Positions 24,427 to 33,293 of a DNA stretch of 64,000 bases are shown here, piece by piece. The stretch's first letter is position 1. Every line of letters starts with the position of its first letter. Both the position numbers and the translations under genes were made by a program. The notes under the pieces were generated by a model, which saw only the letters and a list, made by a program, of their open reading frames with translations, was not told where the DNA came from and did not search any database. Source of the DNA: Robertmurraya_A mangrovi (lineage in GTDB: Bacteria; Bacillota; Bacilli; Bacillales; Cytobacillaceae); NCBI RefSeq assembly GCF_034427655.1, contig NZ_JAXOFX010000006.1, positions 155,830 to 219,829 of the forward strand, in the 5' to 3' direction.

Positions 24427-24975
24427 ATGGAAGTTAGCATGAAGGAAATAATGGATTGCATCGTTAACCCTGTTAAAAGTCAAATCATACTTTCCATCCA
24501 GAAAGAAGGAGAATGTACAGCAAAGGATTTACTATCATCATTAAACGATATCCCACAGGCAACGCTTTATCGTACATTAAATCGATTGGTAGATAGCGGG
24601 ATTTTAGATATTGTGGCAGAAAACAAAGTCCGTGCTGTAACGGAGAAAGTATATGCATTGAATAAGAGCTTTCTAAATGTCAACCAATCGATTATTGAGC
24701 AGAACGATGGAGAAGCATACTTTAAGTTATTTACGAACTTCATCATGTTATTGATGAAAGAGTTTCAAAATTACGCTGAAAAACCGTCTATAAATATTGC
24801 TAAGGATGTGTCAGGATTCAGCGCAGTGCCTGTCTATGCTACAGGTGAAGAAATGTTAGAAATCGGAAATAAATTTAAAGAAATCATTGCTCCCTATCAA
24901 ACCAGAAACACAGCGATCAAGGAACAAAATATGCGTATTCTAGCAACTATTATCACACCACCAAATGATAAATAA
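24427..24975 (+). CDS. ArsR-like helix-turn-helix transcriptional regulator
   Basis: 182 residues from the ATG at 24427 (AAGGTGAT upstream). N-terminal winged helix: MDCIVNPVKSQIILSIQKEG, ECTAKDLLSSLNDIPQATLY, RTLNRLVDSGILDIV. This resembles the YdfL/YfmP-neighbour 'helix-turn-helix' ArsR-type regulators with a C-terminal helical ligand domain (residues 90-182). It overlaps or abuts the next gene, a membrane-anchored isochorismatase-fold protein, which it probably controls. Confidence 0.72.
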   Translation: MEVSMKEIMDCIVNPVKSQIILSIQKEGECTAKDLLSSLNDIPQATLYRTLNRLVDSGILDIVAENKVRAVTEKVYALNKSFLNVNQSIIEQNDGEAYFKLFTNFIMLLMKEFQNYAEKPSINIAKDVSGFSAVPVYATGEEMLEIGNKFKEIIAPYQTRNTAIKEQNMRILATIITPPNDK

Positions 24976-25024
24976 ATGTGATGTGATTGTTTTGAAAACA
25001 AAGAATAAAAGGAGGAAAATTCGT

Positions 25025-25678
25025 ATGTTAATGATTAGTGTAATTGGAATATTGGGACTTTGTATTGGGATTATAGCCTTACGATTGTTCTACTTGTCGA
25101 GCGCAACAAAAGGCGAGTCAATCGCCAAATATTACCGCCCTAAAAGCGCACTTCTCGTATTAGATATCCAAAATGATACCCTGGGGATACCCCTATACGG
25201 TAACACGGAACCGTTAATGGCTAACATCAACAAAGCTATCGAATACGCCAATGACACTAACATGGAGATCATTTACACGAAGCAAGAGTTTACAGGACAC
25301 CCTTTAGATTCATTGCTCACGGGTGGTATGTATCAAGCAAATAGTGAAGGAGCTGACTTATATGATGAGTTATCCATTCAATCGGATAACATTTTTAGCA
25401 AGCTTCGCACGGATGCTTTTTCTGTGGAACTTTTTGAAAATTACCTCATAAAAAATGAAATCAGTACCCTTTACATTGTTGGTGCTGATGCCAGTGCTTG
25501 TGTATACAAGACAGCTTTGGGAGGCATAAACAGGGGTTATCGAGTGATCATTTTGGAGGATTCTATATTTTCAGTAAAAAGGGATAAGCTGAATACCATG
25601 CTTAATAAATATCAGTCTAAAGGGATCGAGATAAGTAATATGAAGAATTTTATTCAAACGCAAACAATCAATTTCTAA
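25025..25678 (+). CDS. Membrane-anchored isochorismatase-family cysteine hydrolase
   Basis: 217 residues from the ATG at 25025 after AAAGGAGG. A single N-terminal anchor (MISVIGILGLCIGIIALRLF) precedes an isochorismatase-like domain: ALLVLDIQNDTLG supplies the Asp, FSKLRTDAFS the Lys and VGADASACVYKTA the Cys of the D-K-C triad. Family members hydrolyse amides, nicotinamide or isochorismate. The transmembrane anchor, putting the enzyme at the membrane, is unusual for this family. Co-transcribed with the HTH gene just upstream. Confidence 0.78.
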   Translation: MLMISVIGILGLCIGIIALRLFYLSSATKGESIAKYYRPKSALLVLDIQNDTLGIPLYGNTEPLMANINKAIEYANDTNMEIIYTKQEFTGHPLDSLLTGGMYQANSEGADLYDELSIQSDNIFSKLRTDAFSVELFENYLIKNEISTLYIVGADASACVYKTALGGINRGYRVIILEDSIFSVKRDKLNTMLNKYQSKGIEISNMKNFIQTQTINF

Positions 25679-25685
25679 TAGATCG

Positions 25686-25811
25686 AGGAGATTCATTCCT
25701 ATCAGCTTAGATACGTTTGTTCTACTCATATATTGGACAATGAATCTCCTAATGGCTAGTTTCAGATTGAACTAAATTCTTAATGGAACAAGAAAAAAGG
25801 AGCTGAAACTA
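25686..25811. repeat. Two nested long-loop inverted repeats between convergent genes
   Basis: AGGAGATTCATT (25686-25697) pairs perfectly with AATGAATCTCCT (25739-25750); TAGTTTCAG (25757-25765) pairs with CTGAAACTA (25803-25811). They can fold as two separate hairpins and probably terminate both convergent genes. Confidence 0.6.
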
Positions 25812-25853
25812 CAACTCCCTGGCTATCATAAAAATATGAATGACTACAACCCG

Positions 25854-26204
25854 CTATTTCTCCCAAAGCTCAATCAGTCTACCTTCAGGATCTTTAATAT
25901 GAATAAACTGACCATATTCATTAATCTCTTTTCCCTTTACTAGCGGTACGCCTATTTGTTCAAGATGCTTAATCATCTCGTTTAGATTATAAACTTGGAA
26001 ATTTAACATCATTTGCTGTTCTGTTGGAAAGTAAGGGTCCTCTTCAGTAAAGAAGGAAAAAATAGTTTCATTTTCTGAATGAGGTTTAATAATTGTTCCA
26101 TTCCAATTTTCAAATTCAATCTTCAATACTTCCCTGTACCATTTTTTTGTAGCATCGAGATTTTTTGTCCTCCAGAATATTCCTCCGAAACCTTTTATCA
26201 TCAT
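25854..26204 (-). CDS. VOC family protein
   Basis: 116 residues from the ATG-ATG at 26204 with AAAGGAGC upstream. Glyoxalase fold: IKGFGGIFWRTKNLDATKKW, YREVLKIEFENW, MMLNFQVYNLNEMIKHLEQI, and IKDPEGRLIELWEK, the typical last strand. The final Glu of ELWE is a usual metal ligand. Substrate unknown. Confidence 0.8.
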   Translation of the reverse strand: MMIKGFGGIFWRTKNLDATKKWYREVLKIEFENWNGTIIKPHSENETIFSFFTEEDPYFPTEQQMMLNFQVYNLNEMIKHLEQIGVPLVKGKEINEYGQFIHIKDPEGRLIELWEK

Positions 26205-26319
26205 AGTAAAGTTGCTCCTTTCTCTCATTTTATCTTTTTTGATTAATCTACAAAACAAGATAACCGATTCTACTCCCCTACCCAAACTAGTTTAAGCTTA
26301 TCAATTGCAACCATTTTCC

Positions 26320-27765
26320 TTAAGAATGTGCATACTCATTAAAGATTGAATCCAATGCTTCATACGCTACATTTATTTCTGACATTTTCGCAGAGTCTCC
26401 ATCAGCTGAATCTGGGTGATATTTTTTCGCTAGTTTTTTATATTGTCTCTTAATGATGGTAAAATTTCGGACATTAGGATCTAGCTCTAATATTCTTAAA
26501 TACTGAACAATCCTGTCTTCATTAGTAGAACTATGATTATTTCCCATTGGACCTTGTTCACTTTTACTATGTAATCGATCTAAATCGATAAAAATTTGTT
26601 GTATTTTTTTAAACATTTCCTCATATAACTCTAGCATTTGCGATTCTATAAGGTAAACATCGTTAACAACGAAAGTATATACATCGGCATCTCGTATGAA
26701 AGCTCGATTAATAGCCTCATTAAATAAATCTATGCTAAATAAAAATTCAAACAGAGCTTCTTTTAAAGTCTGTATATCTAATGGAAAATGATCTAATTCA
26801 TTAAGAAGATAATAAATCGTATTTGGCAAACTATACTGCCCATTCGCTTGTGGTATAGGGATGATTCGGTTATTAACTGTAATGCCTTTTACCTTAATGG
26901 TTCGGTCAGAAAGTTGGTCTAATTTAATTATGATATCTAATTTTTCTTTAATGATGAGAGTACCTGCTCCAAAGCCAGTAAAATTAAACTTCTTAGTATA
27001 CATATAGATTGGACCTTTAAGCATGATACCTAGTTCCGGAACGAGTACCTCTTCCCTATCAAAACGTAAATCATATTTAAGTTTTTTATCTGTACTTTGT
27101 GATACATAATCTTCCATATAACTTTCATAAGTAAAAAAGTGTTCTGTATGCTTCTCTAATAGTTTAGCTCGCTTTTTTTCAAGACTAGACTTAGCAACTC
27201 CACCTTCAATAAAATATCCATTTTGCTTATTTGAAAATTCAAGTCCCTCGATCCGAACACGGTCAAAAATAGCCCAATGTAACAATAGCTGTCTTAACGT
27301 ATGTACAAAATTCGGGTCATCTAGTCTATTCAGTACATTCAATATTTCTTTATATTCTTTAGAAATATCGATGGTACCTTTCTTCTTTTTTAATTCATAG
27401 CTGTCTAGTTCAAAGCCAGTCATTCCTACATGCAATTCTCCTACGAATTTATATGGCCCTAAATAGATAGTAGCTTGATGGCGTCCACTAGTGACGATTA
27501 TTTGTTTCATTTCCTGCACTCCAACAGAGAACTCATGAAAATTGTTAATTCCAAATAATTGTGGGTAAACTCTTAGAGGACCTTTTACTATGACATTGCT
27601 TCCTTTTAATAATTCTTTACCTTCCATAAAATCTTCAAAAGGTGCAATTTCTTTAAACAGAAGTTTACTATCGATGTTCTCTATTTGTTTAGCTCTAGAC
27701 TGCTGTGAGATAAATACAAACGTAGACATAATTAAAACAAAGATGATAAAAGCCAATACTTCCAT
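26320..27765 (-). CDS. Membrane-anchored protein with C-terminal J domain
   Basis: 481 residues. A single N-terminal helix (VLAFIIFVLIMSTFVFI) is followed by a long region of no known family containing repeated beta-type motifs (VIVKGPLRVYPQLFGINN and IMLKGPIYMYTKKFNFTGFG, perhaps an internal duplication). The last 65 residues are a DnaJ domain: DRIVQYLRILELDPN, IIKRQYKKLAKKYHPDSADG with the essential H-P-D at 450-452, and NVAYEALDSI. J domains stimulate Hsp70/DnaK ATPase; this one would recruit DnaK to the membrane. No G/F region or zinc finger, so it is a type III J protein. Confidence 0.78.
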   Translation of the reverse strand: MEVLAFIIFVLIMSTFVFISQQSRAKQIENIDSKLLFKEIAPFEDFMEGKELLKGSNVIVKGPLRVYPQLFGINNFHEFSVGVQEMKQIIVTSGRHQATIYLGPYKFVGELHVGMTGFELDSYELKKKKGTIDISKEYKEILNVLNRLDDPNFVHTLRQLLLHWAIFDRVRIEGLEFSNKQNGYFIEGGVAKSSLEKKRAKLLEKHTEHFFTYESYMEDYVSQSTDKKLKYDLRFDREEVLVPELGIMLKGPIYMYTKKFNFTGFGAGTLIIKEKLDIIIKLDQLSDRTIKVKGITVNNRIIPIPQANGQYSLPNTIYYLLNELDHFPLDIQTLKEALFEFLFSIDLFNEAINRAFIRDADVYTFVVNDVYLIESQMLELYEEMFKKIQQIFIDLDRLHSKSEQGPMGNNHSSTNEDRIVQYLRILELDPNVRNFTIIKRQYKKLAKKYHPDSADGDSAKMSEINVAYEALDSIFNEYAHS

Positions 27766-27965
27766 TTCTTCTTACTCCCTTTCTAATAATCTCCCAACTA
27801 ACCAAACCACTATGTTTTTTCAATAAAATAATGGTCGTTAAAACAACCCATTTAATAAAAATGGTTACGTATTTGTTTAGTCGACGTTATAATTGATTTA
27901 TAGTATTATTTTCCCATAAACAACTAGTAAATTGCTACTAGCAAAACACAAAAATGGAGGTTTTT

Positions 27966-28346
27966 ATGGGTACATTTAAATTATTGTTAAAAAACAAATA
28001 TAATGGGATGGATTCCGGAAAATATGAGGTAGTGAATCAATATCTAGCTGGACTTGAGGAGGTAATAGCAGGTGGGATGAGAGAGAGCTATATCACTCAA
28101 CCCGTTAAGAAAAACATATATATACAAATCTTTAGTGAAATGTTAGATGATTTTGTTCAAAAACGCTATCCCTCTGGGTGGTCGCGTGAGGCAATCCAAG
28201 CAACAGAGGATTCCATAAGTATCCTAACAGGACTTGTCATAGAATTTTACTTCAAAGGACAAAACCCGAACAATCTAGAATCATATGCAGCAATGATACA
28301 AAAATCCGGGGAAATTTTATTTGAAGAATACTATTTAAAGAGATAA
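27966..28346 (+). CDS. Hypothetical soluble protein
   Basis: 126 residues from the ATG at 27966 after ATGGAGG. Mostly helical by composition: LEEVIAGGMRESYITQPVKK, EMLDDFVQKRYPSGWSREAI, TGLVIEFYFKGQN. No signal peptide, membrane segment or catalytic motif. Own terminator downstream. Family not recognised. Confidence 0.6.
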   Translation: MGTFKLLLKNKYNGMDSGKYEVVNQYLAGLEEVIAGGMRESYITQPVKKNIYIQIFSEMLDDFVQKRYPSGWSREAIQATEDSISILTGLVIEFYFKGQNPNNLESYAAMIQKSGEILFEEYYLKR

Positions 28347-28352
28347 CTCTTT

Positions 28353-28421
28353 TCTGTCCTTATGGGCAGTTTTTTTATAACAAAAGGATAAAGCCTATGC
28401 TGTTAATAGCATAGACCTTTT
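28353..28421. terminator. Two adjacent hairpins between convergent genes
   Basis: CTGTCC-TTAT-GGGCAG followed by TTTTTTT (plus strand), then CTATGCT...AGCATAG with AAAGG/CCTTT outer pairs, T-rich on both sides. Confidence 0.65.
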
Positions 28422-28443
28422 GTATTTAACTAAGAACCCCCTT

Positions 28444-28800
28444 CTACTCCCCAACCCAAACCAGCTTAAGCTCATATGTAATCCCATCTTTTTCTACCAT
28501 TCGATCTAACTGATTCTCACAAATTAACTTCTTAAACTCTTTCAACATATGAGTATTCCAAATGGTTTTGTCATCACCTGATTCACACGTATAAATCCCA
28601 GGGAATCTTGTTGAAATTCTTTGAATGTCCTCATAATCGAGGTGATGTTTATAGTTATAAGGTGATTTTGGATGATCGGATTTTTCCTTCAATGGCAACA
28701 CGGGGTGATCAATCTGTTTCCCTTTTCGAGTAAAAGAAATAATATTAACCTTGCCTGACGTGATTTTATCTACTTCTATTATGATTTCTTTCGTTTGCAT
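28444..28800 (-). CDS. Hypothetical protein
   Basis: 118 residues, RBS GGAGGTAAGC. Begins MQTKEIIIEVDKITSGKVNI and ends GITYELKLVWVGE; middle HHLDYEDIQRISTRFPGIYT. Soluble. It follows the 28860-29552 gene on the same strand at 59 bp and may be co-transcribed. No family recognised. Confidence 0.55.
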   Translation of the reverse strand: MQTKEIIIEVDKITSGKVNIISFTRKGKQIDHPVLPLKEKSDHPKSPYNYKHHLDYEDIQRISTRFPGIYTCESGDDKTIWNTHMLKEFKKLICENQLDRMVEKDGITYELKLVWVGE

Positions 28801-28859
28801 AGCTTACCTCCGTACATATAAATTTTCATGCCTTCTATTCTGCAAGACTATGATTGTGT

Positions 28860-29552
28860 TTAGTCTGTTTTTCCTTCTACCGTTGATGCCTCAGTTACCC
28901 AGCCAAAATAAAGGTCTATCCCATTCAATTGCACAGGTCCAACAATAGCATTCTTTTCAGGAGACAATTGAAAAAGTGTAACAAACTCAGCATAATCTTC
29001 AAACCACTTTCCTGTTTCACTAAAAGAATGGACGAGCATGAGTGCGTTATTGGCGTTAACTTTCAGAGCTTCTATCAGCGCAGATGCTGTCCTATGTATC
29101 AATTGATATCGTTTATCTAATACTTCTCTCTCGTCTATCTCTAATAGGTCTAGCAAGTATTTCAATCTTTTTCTTTTACCCTCACTAGGAGTGTCCCCTA
29201 ACCAGGATCCTACCGTTTCACCAAAAGGTTCAGATACTTTCCCTTCCACCATAATGGTTAATAGTTTGTTCTGGACCTTTGCAAGTACATATAAATCATT
29301 TTGCGAGCTTGCACTTCCTCCAGGTAGAGGAACTTTGTACTCAGGGAATCCATATAACACTTCTACTTCTTTAAACAGTGGGTTCATACTCTTTTTAAAT
29401 ACTTTTTCCACACTAGATGGGAGGTTGTTTGCCCCTTCCCAACTATGAGCTAATTCATAAGCAGAATACCCTTGTTTCCATTGTTTCTGAGGATCCGCAA
29501 GCAATTCCCTCCATGATATTGTCCCGTGTGATGGCACATAGAATTTTCCCAT
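28860..29552 (-). CDS. Hypothetical protein with nuclease-like E-x-K core
   Basis: 230 residues, RBS CTAGGAGTG. It starts FYVPSHGTISWRELLADPQK-QW and has LLTIMVEGKVSEPFGETVGS-W near residue 105, an acidic-x-Lys strand that would suit a PD-(D/E)XK-like fold with D upstream in SQNDLYVLAK. This is similar to DUF6946-type proteins as I recall them. Catalysis is not demonstrated. Soluble. Confidence 0.55.
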   Translation of the reverse strand: MGKFYVPSHGTISWRELLADPQKQWKQGYSAYELAHSWEGANNLPSSVEKVFKKSMNPLFKEVEVLYGFPEYKVPLPGGSASSQNDLYVLAKVQNKLLTIMVEGKVSEPFGETVGSWLGDTPSEGKRKRLKYLLDLLEIDEREVLDKRYQLIHRTASALIEALKVNANNALMLVHSFSETGKWFEDYAEFVTLFQLSPEKNAIVGPVQLNGIDLYFGWVTEASTVEGKTD

Positions 29553-29597
29553 TTTTTCACTCCTAGGCTCCCTTTTGGGATATTAATAGATTGCTTT

Positions 29598-30069
29598 TTA
29601 TATCAGATTGGCTAAATAAATAATTCTTTGAAAAAACTCTTTTATCTCTCTTCTAGTAAAATCAATGGTTCCTAAATGTGGCTCGCGTAGAGTTAAATGA
29701 ATTGAATCAAATTGATCTGAATAACGGAAACGCCACCATGAACCTTTAGTTGGAGCTCTTTGTTCCATTGGAATATGAGTGATTTGATTAATTAAATTAA
29801 TGATGGGAATAACCTCATCCACCTTTAGTTTACCCACTGGAAAATCAATGGCTACTTTCACACCATTTTTTTGAGGAAAAATATAACCAATTTTTTTTAT
29901 TTTCGCTTTCATTAAATTGTGGCTTTAACCCATTCGCCCACGGGACCCTATGAGGACAGGTAATCATGGCACGGCCATCCTTTTGTTTGACGTCCGTAAT
30001 AAAACACCCATCTAAACCGTCAAAAAATTTGACCCAGTTATCAAACTCACTCTTTACTTTATGTTCCAT
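29598..30069 (-). pseudogene. Hypothetical gene split by a frameshift in an A8 tract
   Basis: A first frame from the ATG at 30069 (AAGGG upstream) reads KSEFDNWVKFFDGLDGCFIT, DGRAMITCPHRVPWANGLKP-QFNESENKK; after the eight-A run (29891-29898) the natural continuation IGYIFPQKNGVKVAIDFPVG is in another frame and runs to a stop at 29598. Deleting one A gives one protein of about 156 residues. Either a slippage-prone inactivation or a sequence error. Family unknown. Confidence 0.6.
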
Positions 30070-30289
30070 ATATATCAACCCTTCCAAACTGATGCCCAAG
30101 TATTTACCCTACGATTTATAGCGTTCAATTCCATTAAAACATCATCTAAATTATATAATCTTCCATCATTTAGATATAACTAAATTTTACCATATCCACC
30201 ACAATATCATGAAGAAACTAGTGTAAGGGAACCAAATTAAAAAAGATCACTAACTAAAGTGACCTTAACACGAACATATAGGTTATTGT

Positions 30290-30775
30290 TTACCCTCTAT
30301 ACTTACTCGCCAATCCCTTCAAGAAATTCCGAGCAAACTTGTCCCCACACACACGGTAATTACTATGACCTTCTTTTCTTAAGATGGCACTAAGCTCACC
30401 TTTTGCAATTCTAACTCCTGCTGCTTCCAAAATATCCATAATATCGTCACTAGTTAAGCTTAAGGCGATTTTCACTTTCTTGAATAAGAGATTATTCACA
30501 TGTTCGTTTGTCAGAGCCGGTGTTTCTGGCTGCCCTGGTTTTGGCTCTTGTCTTCCTCTTTTAAAAATAATCAAACCATTAAAGAATGACTCTAACATGC
30601 TATGACTGCAAACGGCTTCCTCTGGAATATCGTCTTCCTCATCATATTTAGTAAGGATCTTCGGTAATTCTACAGGCGATACTTCCACACCACCAAGCTT
30701 AAAAATCTCCACCATTTCTGCATTTTTTAAATTTAATGCATATCGTAATCGAATTAATATATCGTTGTTTGTCAT
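30290..30775 (-). CDS. DUF1456 (YehS-like) protein
   Basis: 161 residues, RBS GAGGAGG. Two copies of the DUF1456 repeat: NNDILIRLRYALNLKNAEMV near the start and NNLLFKKVKIALSLTSDDIM near residue 93, each followed by an IL/ILRK helix. The linker carries KRGRQEPKPGQPE. The family is widespread, small and without known activity. Monocistronic. Confidence 0.82.
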   Translation of the reverse strand: MTNNDILIRLRYALNLKNAEMVEIFKLGGVEVSPVELPKILTKYDEEDDIPEEAVCSHSMLESFFNGLIIFKRGRQEPKPGQPETPALTNEHVNNLLFKKVKIALSLTSDDIMDILEAAGVRIAKGELSAILRKEGHSNYRVCGDKFARNFLKGLASKYRG

Positions 30776-30943
30776 CTGTAATCCTCCTCAAATAACACCT
30801 TAGACAAGTTGTTTCAAGTATAACCTTTTTACTATAACGTTAATTCCTTATATTTTCTACTAAGAATCTCTTTACTTAAAGAAGAGTAGTTTGGAACTTT
30901 TCTTTTTATTAAACGTCTAATCATAAAAAGAGGAGGAGACACG

Positions 30944-31558
30944 ATGAAAAAAACAGGTTACATTCCTTTATTGGTCAGCTTCCTATTATCAATGATGATC
31001 ATATCCACCGTTTCTGCTACAAGCTGGGTTGATTTAGAACCACAAGAGGTGGTTGATAGAGCGGAAGTGATTGTTCTGGGTAAATATGACTTTACAGGTA
31101 AACCGAAGCCGGGTAAATTTGTTTTTCAAGGTTTGGATTTCAACGTAGAAAAGTTTTACAAGGGAGATCTATCTGAACAATTGACAGCAGGCATTGATTA
31201 TAATGATGTAGGATGGGCAGATGAATTCCAAAAAGAAGGTGGCGTATTCCTTCTTTTTTTAGAAAAAGGGAAGGATGCTGATTTCCTCATACCCGTTGGC
31301 GGTCCAAACGGGATAATTCAACTTGCGAATGGAAAAGTGGAACATCCTAATGATGAAAAAAGGACTTTTTTCGAAGATTTTCTAAAAATAAATCCAGAAA
31401 AGACAATGGATGCAAAACCTGAGACCCAGAATAATAGTCAGAATAATAATCAGGAGGGTAGTCAAAATGATCAGTCATTCCCCTATTTATATGTTATTGG
31501 AAGTATTTTTGTAGGTTTTGCAGTATTATTTCTACTATATCGCTATAAAAGGAAATAA
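30944..31558 (+). CDS. Exported protein anchored by a C-terminal helix
   Basis: 204 residues, RBS AGGAGGAG. Signal peptide (KKTGYIPLLVSFLLSMMIIS, cleavage after VSA), an extracellular domain of about 125 residues with VDRAEVIVLGKYDFTG and GGVFLLFLEKGKD, a low-complexity Asn/Gln linker (NNSQNNNQEGSQNDQ) and a final helix YLYVIGSIFVGFAVLFLL followed by YRYKRK. A surface-displayed domain; no catalytic motif. A lipoprotein gene follows 126 bp later. Confidence 0.65.
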   Translation: MKKTGYIPLLVSFLLSMMIISTVSATSWVDLEPQEVVDRAEVIVLGKYDFTGKPKPGKFVFQGLDFNVEKFYKGDLSEQLTAGIDYNDVGWADEFQKEGGVFLLFLEKGKDADFLIPVGGPNGIIQLANGKVEHPNDEKRTFFEDFLKINPEKTMDAKPETQNNSQNNNQEGSQNDQSFPYLYVIGSIFVGFAVLFLLYRYKRK

Positions 31559-31684
31559 TAATATTTTGCTAGTGGGTGTTGTAGTTAATCATGGTATGCT
31601 GTTTGCTTTTGGGACCATAGGAGTAGAGACAGTTCAGCAAAGACAGAAATAATAAACTTCTGTTAGCCAAAGGGGATAAGAAGA

Positions 31685-32056
31685 ATGAAGTTATTTTTAG
31701 TGTTGGCGATCTCAATATTTATGGTATTAACTGGTTGTTCTTCTGAACCTGGAAATACTGATAAAAACATTATCCCAGAAGAAGCAGCTGGCTCGTATGT
31801 AGCTTTGTTAAGAATAAACGGGGCTGAATATCTTTCTGTTGGAAAAGACAATCAGGGTGAGTATACAATAGGTAAAGAGATTGGGAAAGTTGAAAAAAGA
31901 GTACCTCCAGAAGTTATGCCAAGAGTAGATTTTGTATCAAATTACTTGGACGAAGGCACCCTAATTTTTTCTGTTAAAGAAAATAATGATGTGATTCTTG
32001 TTGAAACAAAAGTACAAGGTGTTTATGAAATTTTTGAAAGGCTAAAGAGAGACTAG
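31685..32056 (+). CDS. Lipoprotein
   Basis: 123 residues, RBS AAAGGGG. Signal MKLFLVLAISIFMVLTGC with lipobox LTGC. The mature domain (about 105 residues) has YVALLRINGAEYLSVGKDNQ and ends YEIFERLKRD. Overlaps the stop of the convergent nuclease gene by 4 bp. It is unlikely to be that nuclease's immunity protein because it is exported and convergent. Confidence 0.65.
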   Translation: MKLFLVLAISIFMVLTGCSSEPGNTDKNIIPEEAAGSYVALLRINGAEYLSVGKDNQGEYTIGKEIGKVEKRVPPEVMPRVDFVSNYLDEGTLIFSVKENNDVILVETKVQGVYEIFERLKRD

Positions 32057-32952
32057 TAACGATATTCACTCCCCCCACCCCAGATAGCTCTTCCACCCGT
32101 ATGAGCCGTTTGGGCATGGGTTTCTTCATCAACTAATTGTAAAACACCTGGATTTTCATGATGATGCCACGTATATCCTTCTGGTGTTTGACCGTTAGCG
32201 AGTGCTTGTAAGTCAGCCTGAGTTAAACCTAACTCATTAGCAAGATTTGGCTCTGCTGTAATCGCTTGATAGAAGGTCTGATTGGCCACGTCAAAATGGA
32301 CATCATCACTTTCTAAATACAATTCCTCTGCAAGCACCACATGAAAGGTAGACTCAAACACAGGGAATGTCCCCTCTATGACTTGTACATTTGGCAATTC
32401 GACGGTCTTTTCAATGAATGGTACTCCCGTTTCTGGATGCTCGTATCCGTTCAGATGGTCATTTCGTGTCTCCAGTTCCTCTGCTTCTACGATGTCTGCC
32501 CCATCCATGACATCCACCACTCCAATCGCAAGGCCTGATACCGCAACCACCTTACCAAGATTCTTTAATCCTTTGATGGTCTGTTCTCTATCTCCACTTG
32601 TAAAACCTTTATAGGTCGTACTCGCGTTTTTAGCCGTATATTTTAAAGCAGAACCGATTCCCTTCACCGTTCGACCAGTAGAATCCTTTAAATCATGTAA
32701 TCCTTTTTGCTTATAATAATCATCCTTCTTAATCGCACCATATGAACTTTGGATGGCTCCATCAACAAATTGTCCCGCATTGTCTAAAGCTACCTTGGAA
32801 GCCGATTCAACACTCTCCCCCACTTCCTCTAACCATTCACCGGTTTCTTTCCACTTGCTACCGACAGCCTTTCCAGTGACCTTCACCGTACCTCCGATTA
32901 GGCCTCCCCCAACGGTTCCTATGCCTTTTCCGATTTTACGAAATACATCCAC
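32053..32952 (-). CDS. WHH-type HNH/Endo VII nuclease with glycine-rich N-terminus
   Basis: 299 residues from a GTG at 32952 with GGAGAG before it (an upstream in-frame GTG at 32970 lacks a site). N-terminal FRKIGKGIGTVGGGLIGGTV is Gly-rich, followed by repeated K-G-I/L-x-K-Y helices. The C-terminus is a WHH-superfamily nuclease: GYTWHHHENPGVLQLVDEET and HAQTAHTGGRAIWG, close to the DNase/tRNase toxin domains of polymorphic toxins. No secretion signal and no obvious immunity gene beside it. Likely acts on nucleic acid; role as toxin or housekeeping nuclease unclear. Confidence 0.75.
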   Translation of the reverse strand: MDVFRKIGKGIGTVGGGLIGGTVKVTGKAVGSKWKETGEWLEEVGESVESASKVALDNAGQFVDGAIQSSYGAIKKDDYYKQKGLHDLKDSTGRTVKGIGSALKYTAKNASTTYKGFTSGDREQTIKGLKNLGKVVAVSGLAIGVVDVMDGADIVEAEELETRNDHLNGYEHPETGVPFIEKTVELPNVQVIEGTFPVFESTFHVVLAEELYLESDDVHFDVANQTFYQAITAEPNLANELGLTQADLQALANGQTPEGYTWHHHENPGVLQLVDEETHAQTAHTGGRAIWGGGSEYRY

Positions 32953-33226
32953 GTTTCTCTCTCCATTCACATTAAAATAGAAACTATTAATCTAATTGCT
33001 GCTCAGAAATTAAACTCTTATTTATAGTTATTAGATTTACGTTCTTAGTGGGTAAAAAGTTTCATAAATGAAAATAGGCAGTGTTAATTAGCCTTTAACT
33101 AGAGGGAAATTTCGAACCCTTTATTTCCTTTGCTTTGTTATTACCACAAAGATTCAACGGGTAAAAAATGTATCTAGTAACATCATCTTTGCTATTCACA
33201 ATTGTCAATAAAATATAAAAGGTCAT

Positions 33227-33256
33227 TTGACGCAAAAAAAAAAAATAATGTATAAT
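33227..33256 (+). promoter_or_regulatory. Sigma-A-type promoter of the SigH-like gene
   Basis: TTGACG (33227-33232), 18-bp spacer containing a 12-A run, TATAAT (33251-33256). The remainder of 32953-33226 holds no gene. Confidence 0.65.
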
Positions 33257-33293
33257 TAAACTATCAACAGAAGCGTAGGTCGGGGTGGTATTG

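Noticed and set aside
25854..26285. Longer start of the VOC protein
   Set aside because: The extra 27 codons cover promoter-like sequence; AAAGGAGC points to 26204.
31566..31652. 28-codon TTG-started frame between the anchored exported protein and the lipoprotein
   Set aside because: Hydrophobic and open but without a ribosome site; too short to support.
31685..32056. Lipoprotein as immunity partner of the WHH nuclease
   Set aside because: It is convergent, exported and lipid-anchored, whereas a nuclease immunity protein should be cytoplasmic and usually downstream on the same strand.
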